A DNA stretch of 64,000 bases, from the NCBI GenBank assembly GCA_027919835.1, contig JANVFP010000002.1:1364001-1428000 (forward strand). The letters are read 5' to 3'. The first letter of the stretch is position 1; each line of letters begins with the position of its first letter. Position numbers and translations under genes: made by a program. Origin of the DNA: Lentinula raphanica (lineage: Eukaryota; Basidiomycota; Agaricomycetes; Agaricales; Omphalotaceae). The notes beneath the pieces were generated by a model. The model saw only the letters and a list, made by a program, of their open reading frames with translations, was not told where the DNA came from and made no database searches. Positions 11,801 to 25,802 of the stretch are shown piece after piece.

Positions 11801-12699
11801 GATATGGATCGGTCGAGGGAGAACTACGCGACTTCACCTCGAGGAGAATTCAGGTCTGGATATCGTTCGTCTCAGCATTATCATCATCACCATCAACCTC
11901 CGTTTGCTGTGACACATCCTCCGCAGTTCCAACCGCTACCGTTTCCTCCTGTCGAGAATGGGCTTCACACGTACATCCCTCTGCCGAGTGTGTATGATGT
12001 GGCTTACCAAGCACTGTCGCCGGATACGTCTGTGTCGTCCCAGAGTCCGTTCGCGACTCCGATACCTGCGCCTGTATCGCGAATAACTGACGGGATGGAT
12101 CCAAAGATGTATCATCTGCTTGGACAGTTGGAGTATTACCTCAGTCCTCAGAACTTGGCATCGGACTTTTTCTTGAGACAACAGGCAGGTTTTTTTTCTG
12201 TGCGTGGTCGCATACCTGCTGGATACTGACCTCACCGTTCTTCACTTGTTCGATCTAGATGGACTCACACGGTTGGATCCCCATCCCACTAATCGCGACC
12301 TTCAAACGTGTCCGTTCGATCACAACTGATGTAGCAGACGTTCGGAACGCATTAGCAGTGTCAAGTATCGTGGAAGTCCAAGGAGACATGGTCCGGATGA
12401 AGGAAGGCGAATGGGAGCAGTTCGTTCTCCCTGATGCACAGGCGAGTGGGGTCGAGAGTTCGATACATGATTTTCCGCAGACCTCGACTTCCTCGGATTC
12501 TACGAAGGTGAGGAGTTTTGTTTTGGACGCGGTTATGCGTCGTGGCAGTGAGAGTGAGAGCGTTGCTATGACGAAGACGACTGCGACGGAGGGAGCAGTG
12601 GGAGCGGAAAGAGTAGAAGAAGGCGAGAAAGAAGAGGAGGAGGAGGAGGAAGAAGAGGAAGAGGAAGAGGAAGAGGAAGAAGTTGTCTTTGTTATGTGA
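8872..12699 (+). CDS. La-motif RNA-binding protein (LARP family)
   Basis: Exons 8872-9622, 9726-12184 and 12259-12699 give 1216 aa. The N-terminus 'SFSYADRAKMA' is a common start of fungal LARP proteins. About 1000 residues of Ser/Pro-rich, probably disordered sequence follow, with a His-rich stretch, an RGG/RG-like region (RSRRGSFS, RRGRGSGRGYRGRRGS) and Tyr-rich patches, all consistent with RNA binding. The La motif (winged helix, about residues 1047-1135) has LLGQLEYYLSPQNLASDFFLR, then GWIPIPLIATFKRV and VRNALAVSSIVEV. LARP1/Sro9-type proteins bind mRNA 3' or 5' ends and influence translation and stability. The second intron splits the La motif and appears to use a GC donor (CAG|GCAGGT at 12185), because only that site keeps the frame. 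The C-terminus ends in a Glu run encoded by a GAG/GAA repeat. Confidence 0.88.
12185..12258 (+). other. GC-AG intron inside the La motif
   Basis: The exon must end after CAA CAG at 12184 and resume at ATG GAC at 12259 to keep the La-motif frame (FFLRQQ|MDSHGW). The intron then starts GCAGGT and ends CTAG. The nearby GT at 12189 shifts the frame and destroys the motif. GC-AG introns are a recognised minor class. Confidence 0.65.
12601..12684 (+). repeat. GAG/GAA microsatellite coding a poly-Glu tail
   Basis: An imperfect trinucleotide run encodes about 20 consecutive acidic residues at the LARP C-terminus. Such runs are prone to length change between strains. Confidence 0.85.
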
Positions 12700-14333
12700 T
12701 GAGCACGGATGACTCATGTCATCGATTCCCTCTCACCATTTTTATTGTCTTTTGCGTTTGTTTTTCGATTCGAGGGATATCTCCGAAGAAGGGTCTTCTC
12801 ATTTTTCGTGCTTCATGCTTCATATCGTCTTTCTTCCCCCATACATCGTCTCATTACTTATTATTTTTTGCTGTCTGTCCAGTTGTAATTGTTTCCCCCT
12901 CCTCCTCCTCCTCCATGTACATGTGTATCTTGTCATTGGCATACAGTTTGTCTTTCTATTTCTATATCTCCCATCCTAGCTTTGTTCTCCAGCCACTTCC
13001 CCCCATTCCAATCCTTGCTCGAGGCCTTGCTGTCAGGCCATCGTGCTCTCTCCTTGGCCGACTGCACCTCTCGAATCCCTTGTCTCGGCTTATTGCCTCA
13101 GGGCCCCCATTGCCACATTCTACCACTTTCACCTCCTATACATTCTTACAACTTACAATTCCCCCACACGATATTTTGGGCATACGTGTCATTTGGCATA
13201 TGTAGAACGACTCTGTAGTCGTTGAACTGTTCTTCGGAAAGTACCTATCACTTCATTTTGCCATTCAGCGATCTTGTTGTAGCTACGATGGAAGTTGATT
13301 CATTATGATAGTACATAGTGATGGTTGTGACTTTCGGTAAGTGTGGAATGGTGAACCTATCATTGTCTTGACATTGTAAGATGGGTATAATTTTAAGACG
13401 GATCTCCTTGATAGAAGACATCAGGAAGCCTGTAAAGTACCTTACAGCACTGTGTCCGTTGTGTATGGAAACTTGTGAAAGGTGTAAATAAAGTTCCTCG
13501 TTCTGACAATGACAATGGACATACATTTTCTTCGGTATCATCGGAAGCAAGGTTTGCATGTATGTCCCAGTGTAAGGACGGTTCGAAGGACAGGATAAAG
13601 GCCTTCAAATCAAGTGTCTCCATTCAAACTTCAAAGTTACCATTGGCGTAGGTCATCATATGTCGAGGGAAATGACTTGGGTACGAACTGGTACGAAGTG
13701 AAGAGAAAAATTCACCGGAGTTCATATTGCTTGATATATGGAGTACGTATAATTATTTGAAGACGGGATATTTGCGGGAACAGTGAAGGATTGAAACATA
13801 CTGTCGCTTGGACGAGCCGGTTCCCGTTATTGAATCGTGATTGAGCTCCGAGGGGTTCCAGGGGGTTCCAAGACGACGACCGCAAGTCACAAGCGGAAAT
13901 GAGGGTCTTTTGTCACCTTCTTCTTTGCATGCCTTGAAGCTTTTCAGCTCTGCACAACGCAGAAACGTACGTATATCTTTCTTCCCTTTGTCAAAGCAAA
14001 GAAACAGGTGAATATTTCAATCCAGGCGTCAGGGGGTGCGTTGACAATGGACAATTCTATGATTTCATTTTGTCACTGAGTTGCAAAGGATCAAAAAGCA
14101 AAGTGGCGTTCTTTATCCATAAAGCGGAGTGCAGGGTCATCAAGTTTAGTTTCAGCTTTTTCATAACGTGTGACTACCAATAACCGATCAACTGGGTGCT
14201 AAGGTACTTTACCTACTTAAATAAATGTCTATGCTTATCTGAGAGAAAAACTTTCCTCCTAAGACACCCACTACCATCTATCCTACAGCTCTATCTACTC
14301 CCCAGAGAACAACACTACTCCTAATACTGATAC
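12700..14333. other. long intergenic region, no supported gene
   Basis: About 1.6 kb between LARP and the G-alpha gene. The first 500 bases are T/C-rich and probably LARP 3' UTR. Several short open frames (for example 12696-13205 +, 13248-13559 -) have T/C-rich low-complexity translations and no motif. The last 200 bases carry C/A-rich leader-like sequence before the G-alpha ATG. Confidence 0.5.
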
Positions 14334-16407
14334 ATGCGCCCCGCCAGGACTGATCCGGACGCTGCCTGGCCACCTCCAATCTCTCCAGACGAGACCGACG
14401 AAGAAAGGGATGCAAGGCTCGAGCAGGAGAGGGAAGCAAAACGAGTCAGCGATGCTATCGACCTTGCTCTGAACGCGGAAAGAGAGGCTAAGAAGAAAAA
14501 CGTTCACGGAGCAAAGATTCTCCTCTTAGGTTCGTTCCTGTATCATCTCTAGAATATGTCCTTACCACCGTGATTAGGTCAGGCCGAGTCTGGGAAATCG
14601 ACGATATTAAAGAACATGCAGGTTATTTCCTTTCTCCTCTTCTTCGCTAGTGGCAATATACTGAAGGGATTCCATACCTAGCTTCACTTTTCTCCAACTG
14701 CTTTCCATGCTGAAGTGCGTCTTTCACTTTCTGTCAACTCTTTCGATCTCAACGATCTCCCAAGGCTGAATTATGGCGTCCAGTCATTCACCTCAACCTT
14801 GTTCGCTCTGTCAATTTCATTCTGAATCTTATATCTCCGCGATCCTCTGGTACCACATCTCCTACATCGAGTATAGCACTTAACGACACCGTCCGCCGTC
14901 TAATCTTCAGCCTCGCTCCCCTTAAATCTGTCGAAACGTCTCTTACAAAACGAATATCTGGCTCATCAAATACTCCCGGCGCTGACGATAGGACAACTTC
15001 AAAAGACGGACCTCATTCTCACTACAATCCTTCCAAAGCTCCTGAAATCGCTGTCAGGTCAGGAGCGGGTTGGAAACATTTTCTCAAATTCCGCCGTCAA
15101 TCTGGCGCTGTATCTTCCCCCGAGGACATACAGAACCGTAGGATAATTAACGCATGTGCAGACGATATAATGACGCTTTGGCGAAATCATGATGTTCAAG
15201 AGAAGTTGCGGCAGGAAGAGATATCTCTCAAGGACCAACCAGGCTTGTACGATCACCTTCCCTTGACGTTTCCGCCCTACGTACTTATCTCGATCTGTTA
15301 TATCAAAGTTTCCTCGAAGACGTTGAACGTATAACTAGAGAAGACTATCTCCCCACCCCAGGTGTGTCGAGATGACTCAGATGATCGTTGCAACCCGAGG
15401 TTTATGGAATATACTTCAGATGATGTGTTACGAGCACGAGTCAGCACAATAGGTCCAGAAGAACACCGAATACCGATGGAGAGCAGTACGTTCTGAACTT
15501 AGATTTCTCATACAGAAAAAAATCATGGGTCGTTAAGAATTCATCCCAGGCCTTGAGAATGGCAACGGCAAGGATTGGATTGTATACGACGTTGGAGGTG
15601 ACAGAAGTCAAAGAGGTTCGTGATTTTCAATCATGTACTTCGCCTGATCCGGAACTGAATGTCGGATGTTAGCTGCTTGGGCTCAGTTCTTTGATACAGT
15701 GACCGTGATAATTTTCCTTGCCCCAGTATCTGGTTTGGCTTGTTTCCTCTTGATCGAGTGCGCTGTGTCTGATTTGCTGCCAAGCCTTCAACCAGGCTCT
15801 TGCAGAAGACGAGACTGTGAATCGGCTGGTGAGTACTCCAATTTCTCGTTCTGGACCTTGATGTAACTACGCTGTCCACCAGGCCGATTCAATGAAGCTG
15901 TGGCGCATGATATGTACAAACAAACTGCTAGCTTCAGTTGATCTCATTCTCCTGCTCAACAAAATTGACATCCTCGACGCACAATTGAAGGCTGGCGTCC
16001 AATTCGGCAAGTACGTCACGTCGTATCGAGATAAACCTAACGAAACAGATGCGGTCTCGAAGTGTGAGTGTTCTTCAACCTCCTCTAGATATCAGGAATG
16101 TGATTGCTGGCTGTAGATCTCTTGGACATGTTCACGGCATTGCACAAGCAACATTCGCCGAGCAAGAAACGGAAGATGCATCCTCATTTGACCTGCGCTA
16201 TCGTGCGTTCCCTGTCGTAGTAGCCCTATAGGTTTTTCGAGTCCTCACGATTTTTCCTTTCCCTAGGATACCAAGGCAACTGCTACAGTCATTAATCACA
16301 GTGAGAAAAAGCCTCGTTCTTTCATGTTCCTCGTGTTCATTAGCTTTACCCATCCAGTCCAAGAAGTCATCCTCATCAAAACGCTCTCTCAAACTAACAT
16401 ACTGTAA
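14334..16407 (+). CDS. divergent heterotrimeric G-protein alpha subunit
   Basis: About a dozen short exons. The N-terminal helix (about 60 aa, Glu/Arg/Lys-rich) is followed by the P-loop LLLGQAESGKST (codons split at 14529/14579). A helical domain follows with a Ser-rich insert of roughly 70 aa (SSGTTSPTSS to GPHSHYNPSK). Switch I reads DDVLRARVSTIG, with the conserved Arg and Thr. Switch II reads DVGGDRSQR. The guanine-binding LLLNKIDIL and the TCAIDTKA motif are present, and the tail is KTLSQTNIL. Canonical G-alphas have Gln after DVGG; here the codon at 15600-15602 is Asp. The N-terminus lacks the MGxxxS myristoylation signal. Expanded, divergent G-alpha paralogues are known in Agaricomycetes, so this is probably one of those rather than a core Gpa1/Gpa3. 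One splice junction near 16045-16115 is unresolved. Confidence 0.85.
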
Positions 16408-18149
16408 TACTATCGAATGTCCTGTATAGGAGGTGGGTGTGCGTCTGCGCATTTGTTATACATCTGCATACCTCTTCACGTCGTCGGAAGGATCAATGAG
16501 GGATTTTCTGAATGCGTTTACATCTATCCACATGCGCTCTAGTGGCATGAGGTGGCATGCACATTGAGCGTATAAATTGATTCTGTGATGCCTCATGCGA
16601 TCCATTGGTTTGTAACAACCTCAAGGTTAAAACTTACAATTTTTCCAGCAAATCAAACCCTTTCTCGTTCTACTGACTGTCGAACCGTTCGACATTTACT
16701 CTGATTCGCCGCGCGTGTGTGCTGATTTCCCGTCTAGCTCATTTTAGAAGCTACCCCCGTCGCGCATCCCCTTGTCCTTTCTTAGCCGTCGGTTTCTACC
16801 GTGAATGCACCGCAAAAACCATACCTCAGCGGAATTACTCTTCCAGTTACATAATCATTTTCTCACTAGATACTGCAATACACGGCGACGCGGTATGTAT
16901 ACCTAAAAATCGGCACCGGGCAGTGGGCACCTTCAATTGTCGTGACTCGTCAACTTTTCAATGTTCCCTTAGTATGTACCCTCGCGCCTCCCCACGCCTC
17001 CCCACCCTCGTCGCCGGCCGGTCTTGTCATGCTCCCAGACCGGGGTTCGCTCTTGCGGCGTGCGTATCTCATAGCCGACGTCTTCACGGCCGCCATGTTT
17101 TAAGTGTTTCCAGCACCACATGTACCTACAGGCACCTACATACGCTGGGCCCTCATGTTGCCCAATCCAACTTGTTACCACTCACAGGTCCTTAAGCTTC
17201 AAGCTTCAAGCTTTCAAGCTCAAGGCCCATAAAGACTTCACCAGGAGCCTCGAAACAACAAAATTACCAACCCACTCTTCCAACGATATCTATGTAGCCC
17301 CGCGCGATCTTCTTAATTGAATCGATTCACCAACAAGTTCAGTGGCTTCGTCGTGGCAATACTTAGAAATTCTAACAGACCCGTTTCTGAACCCTGTAAT
17401 ACCACAACTCGCGTTCACAGGTATGACTCTGCCTATGGAGACAAAGATTCAGGTATTTTTCCCCCGGAAATACCGCTCATTCGTCTTTGGCACATGAGCG
17501 TATGTTCAAAGTGAGCAGACTAATCGTGGTACTGGTACTTGATCGTGGTGTGGCGTCGCAGTCTGATATTGCTGCGGGCTCTGGGAGCAGCAACAGCATT
17601 GGCTCAGTATGGACCAGCATGATAAAGTTGCAACGAAACCTGAGGCCTGAGGGATGACAACTTCAAACGCAAGCATACGACGCCGCTCATAGCATATGCT
17701 ATCATTCATTGGAGCCCACCCAAAGTTGATGCTTGCTTCATCTATTGATTGTATTAATTCTATCTCTTGTGCCAGTCTACCCAGCTTTCATCAACGCCTA
17801 TAACTGCACTATGGTCACTATACTAGCTCTGTATCGGAAGTTCCTGTTTCATGAACACTAGTAGGAGACTTATTCAGCAAGAACAAGAACGCCCTTTATT
17901 CTCTGATCATGAACCCGAAATATTTTATCGGTTGCGGCTGAGTCGAATAAGGTTGGTAGGAGTTGGTAGGACGGGTTCGATATCCATTGAGATGCAGCTT
18001 GCAGGTACTTATGTATATAGGTATTATTTAAGAATACGTCCATGTTTACATCATGCACTGGTCTTTGAACCGAATGTTCACGAAGAGTCCGAGCTGTACC
18101 ACGAAATCAACGTTGTATAAATCTATATGAGTAACACTATATGTATTCA
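16408..18149. other. long intergenic region, no supported gene
   Basis: About 1.7 kb between G-alpha (+) and the ornithine carrier (-), both ending here. Open frames such as 16719-17195 (+) and 17851-18120 (+) show no motif. A small AAGCTTC direct repeat lies at about 17194-17216. I see no transposon ends or RNA gene. Confidence 0.5.
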
Positions 18150-19305
18150 TCATCCAAAATGTTTGCTGAGTTCGTCAAATATGAGAAAGATGATCGCACT
18201 ACTTGGTATCGACCTCGCCACAGTGATTCCACAACCGGCGTACAAACCTCGAATCCCTTGCGCTTTGTACATCTGCGCAAAGGTTCCCAAAAACGACGGA
18301 GGGGAATAACGATACGGAGCGCCAGATGACTCCAATTGCGGTCTGAGTTCCTCCGCTGTCTGCATGGCACTCTTTACAGTATCGGCTGGGAATAATGCAA
18401 GGTTAAAGGCTGCTCCTGCGCAGGCACCAGATAAAGCAGACTCCCAAGGACGAAGTGTGAGATCTTCTTGGCCTCCTGATGCGCGCCGTGCAAGGAGGTA
18501 GGATGCAACGTACTCCTTTGTCGCAAACCACGCTGCTGTGCCTCCAGTCTCTCTGATGAGCGTTCCTGTGTGACCCAGCCACAGACCTGTGAAACCCGCA
18601 CCGCGGAATGCTGAGGCTAACACTGCGAATGGGCCGGGGAGTGAATGTGCAGGAGAGGATGATGATGATGGGATAAGCATTTGTACTTGCATCTTACATT
18701 TCACGAGCTCGATAGGTGTTCTGGAAAGTTCATACGTATGTTCAGCATGTAAGAATAGAAAGATGACTAGATGATCAGATAATAAACCTACAGCAGAAAG
18801 CTTGTTATAGTGCCTGAGCCTGCAGCTGCGATCGCGAGTTGGTGTAAAGGAAGCTTTTGTGACTCCGGCTGGTGTGTAACACGCCTGATTAAGTTTTGGA
18901 GTTCTCTGTATGACAAGAATAGTGAGGCGTTCTCGACCATGGCTCCAGCAACAGGTGCCGGAAGACCCTATGCGACCATTCCTTCAGCATAGACACGGAG
19001 ATCCAGAGGTTTCGCATCATGCTCACCCGATAAAGGCCTCTTACACCCTCATTTCTCCACGTCTTCGTTAGACAATCTATTGGGCCTGCGAATCGAGCAG
19101 ACGAATCTAGTACCTGGGATTGTAACCGCACTTTCGTGAGGTCGAAAGGATGCTCAAACACTTTGGAAACCATTCCGGCAATCTGTATAGTGTGAACCAG
19201 CCGCGCACAAATCTGGCAGGTTGGACTTACACTTCCAAAGGTGATATCCTTCAGCACACGGACATGGCTTGGCGTCGCAGCCATTGTGTCGTTGGGAACG
19301 TCCAT
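18150..19305 (-). CDS. ORT1: mitochondrial ornithine carrier (SLC25 family)
   Basis: Exons 19305-19231, 19182-19027, 18967-18792 and 18720-18150 give 325 aa. Three carrier repeats are visible, each with the P-x-[DE]-x-x-[KR] signature: HPFDLTKVRLQSQ, TPIELVKCKMQVQ and FPADTVKSAMQT. The segments GAMVENASLFLSY, GHTGTLIRETGGTAAWFATKEY and AGCGITVARSIPSSAIIF match the Ort1/Arg11/AmcA subfamily, which exchanges ornithine for protons or other basic amino acids across the inner membrane and feeds cytosolic arginine synthesis. The assignment to this subfamily is strong; transport specificity was not tested. Length is normal for SLC25. The gene is divergent from the SRPK gene, with 369 bases between the start codons. 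Confidence 0.92.
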
Positions 19306-23012
<3,707 letters not shown>

Positions 23013-23342
23013 AATGCCCAGAATGCTATAAAATAACAAATTTGTAGAATCGGACATGGTTCTTTGTTCAGTACTTGTAAGGGAAAGCTGGTCTGTGTTC
23101 ACGCGGGTAATGGTCCATGGACACGGTGAAGTAGATCCAATCTTAGTATAATATAACACTGTACGATTACAATTTACGATATTACGACGGTCCTCTTTCG
23201 CTGACCACTGATATTGCTAACTCAAAGGTCATGGATTTGGGATATACTGGTTTTCGGAACATAGGTCAAGACGCAGACCGCCAACCCCATAGGCCGAGAG
23301 ACACCTCACCGGGAAACGGAGTACAATATCTCTTGGGCTCTT
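23013..23342. other. convergent intergenic region
   Basis: Between the stops of SRPK (+) and PTEN (-). It presumably holds both 3' UTRs. No motif or gene was seen. Confidence 0.5.
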
Positions 23343-25505
23343 TTAATCCTCTGCAGCCTGCTTTGTCTCGACGATACCTCGCACATTTCCTGAAGCCATC
23401 GCTTCAACGAGGCCGCCAGGTTCCTTCGCTCGTTCGGGTGCCCTCTCTTCGTCCTCCGTGTTGACTCGCGCAGGAGGCTGAACCGCCTCCACTTCAGTTT
23501 CTCTGAGCCACTCGAGCGAGATCTCGATGTCTATGATTGAGCTTCCTATACCCAAGGCAAAGTCGAGTTCCTTCCGTTGCAGGGTGAGCTTTGATGATAA
23601 GCTCGATGGCTGCGTTTGAGAAAGATCCGAGTTTGGTGGAGGCTGAGGCATGTGGAATGTTGGAATGAACCATAGCCAACCCATGAACACCTTTAAAACA
23701 ACACATATTGAGAGAGAGATTCGGAAATATCAGAGGTACGACGACCTACCTGGCCCATGTAAAGCTTTACACGGACCTCCCTCCCGGCATCAAGTACAAC
23801 GCCCCTACCCTTCACACCTTGAGTCAAATCGTACATGGAGTTGGCCTCTGAAGCGGGTATATCAATGTCCTCCGGATTAACGCTGTATTGCTCCTGATTC
23901 CCTGCGATGTCCTGTTCGAATTCCTTCCAGTTCGTCTCAGATAACGGTCTTAGTTTGAAAGTTTTGATTTTGCCATCCTGAGGAGAACGAAGGACAATAA
24001 GTAGTCAACTCGCGCTACATGGTATATCGCAATCGATACCTCCTCTGTCTTGTTCTTGATAACGGACTCTTCGCCTACAGCCCCCATTCTCGCAAAGCTT
24101 CTTACCATCTTCTTATTGTCCCATCGCCCATCGCTGAAGAGTTCGTTCAATATCTCTTGGCCAAAATGTTCTGTTCCAGGTTCACGCCGTCCCATGTGTC
24201 CCTGGCCACTCTGGTCATTCATGCGTGTGTACCTCTCCCATCGTTCGAGGGTCTCGACAAAATCATCATCGTATCTCGCAAGGGATACCCACACATGCGT
24301 GTTCTTGTCAGCTTGACTAGCGATCGAGCCTGATTTGCTCATACTTGTCCTGTCTATCACGGCGTTCGCTGCTCGAACCAGGTTAATGCGCATGTTGGAG
24401 AGTTCTTTCATCCTAATGTTGATCTCCGTTAGGCGAACCTTCGAACGAGAACGTTCCCGTGAAATTGGTGTGCTCAGGATTTTCGAATCCTGGTCAGGAG
24501 ATGGGACCAAAGGTTCAGATGCCCAGAGATGCGAGGGAGCTTCGTGAGATAGGAGGAGAGACCAATAGTAAAGAAACCTTCGTTGGCTAGGGATACTGAC
24601 GCCCTGCTTGACCTTTTCGGAATCGGACGAAGGTCTCATTCTCCGCGAAGTATGAAGATCAAGGACGTGCCCAAGCGCTTCCGTGTATGATTTCTGCTGG
24701 GGTTGTTCCGGATCGGGCGAGACTGGTTCTGAGAGGGGAGCAGGTGATTCTATCGGTGCTCCTTCGCCTAGAAGTGGACCATTCGACAGCCTGTGGGTCG
24801 CAGTATCTTCGGGAATAGCATCCATCGCCTCATCTGCACGTATTTTTGCCCATTGTTTCCGTGAATAACTCCTTTCTAGACGAGGAGGGGAGGCAAGCTG
24901 GTCATTGGATAATAGATAGGCGCATGCCATCGTTCCTGATCTACCTTTCCCAGCTTTGTGTACATCGATATTCAGATAGACGATTGTCTTGCAACAAAGG
25001 CGCTCTTACCTTTGCAATGAAGGACAGCCACTCTTTCTGGAGAACCGCTGAGCCAGATCTGCATCTCACGCGCGACTAAGGGCATGATAGCTAATGGGGG
25101 CGCACTGTCCATTTATGAGTGGTCCTGCTCAAATCTATGATCAATTCCTTACTGATGATCAGGAAATGGATATCGAGAAACTCGTCCATCAAATGTCTCC
25201 GGGGGATATGAATTCTCTTTGAGAGGACAAAAATTAAAGACCCAATAGTTCTTTCCATGGCGATGGTCCAAGAATTTCTTTACGTCCTCGCGACGATTGC
25301 GATATAGACCTTCAATACCTGCTGCTGGAAAGCCCATAATGATGACCTGGTCGGTTATGTAGACAAGATCTAGTAGATGATCGATTTGTGAATTGAGGAC
25401 AGATTCGTGTCTTGCGTAATAGTACATACCGAGCTCGAGGTTGAGATTGCCATCCTTGAAACGAGCCTTGTTACCTGATACAATTCTGCGAATATAGTCT
25501 GCCAT
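23343..25505 (-). CDS. PTEN-type phosphatidylinositol 3-phosphatase
   Basis: Exons 25505-25430, 25369-25153, 25104-25010, 24953-24040, 23977-23750 and 23690-23343 give 625 aa. The N-terminus (MADYIRRIVSGNKARF, then DLVYITDQVIIMGFPAAGIEGLYRN) aligns with the PTEN start. The catalytic loop HCKAGKGRSG (Cys128, Arg134) is split by an intron and keeps both lysines typical of lipid-specific PTEN rather than generic dual-specificity phosphatases. The C-terminal half has a C2-like segment (VRVKLYMGQVFMGWLWFIPTF) separated from the phosphatase domain by a long Ser/Pro-rich insert. PTEN removes the 3-phosphate of PIP3 and opposes PI3K signalling. The fungal homologue is often called Tep1. It shares a 297-nt promoter with the cyclin on the other strand. 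Confidence 0.92.
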
Positions 25506-25802
25506 GAGAGGTATGAGTGTACGAGAATGAGCTGAGTGGAGTTGCGAATGTCATTGAGAGAATCCACAACGATGACGACTGGACGAGCGCTAATTTAAAA
25601 CGGAAGCGGGACTGTCGCGCTCACGTGATGGAAGCGTTCACGTAAACGCGATCGAGTCACGTGTACCGTTGAACACTTCGGTTAGGGTTTCCAAAATTCT
25701 TCAAGTCTACTCTGACTTAGACTATAGCTTGACGACCTTCCTCATCCTCTGCTCATCTGCTTCTTGCTTCGTCTCTTCTGTACTTTGCTATCTTCTTCTA
25801 GG
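25506..25802. promoter_or_regulatory. 297-nt bidirectional promoter between PTEN and B-type cyclin
   Basis: Start codons of the two divergent genes are only 297 nt apart. The region carries two CACGTG E-box palindromes (25622-25627 and 25658-25663) flanking an AAACGCG element (25644-25650). The latter resembles the core of the fungal MBF/MCB G1-S motif. The binding factors are inferred, not shown. Confidence 0.55.

Noticed and set aside
16719..17195. 158-codon plus-strand frame
   Set aside because: Arg/Ser/Cys-rich translation without motif, no convincing promoter or splice sites, and not needed to explain the region.
17965..17985. GGGTTCGATATCC resembling a tRNA B-box
   Set aside because: The flanking bases do not form a T-arm stem, and no A-box or acceptor stem can be found upstream at the right distance.
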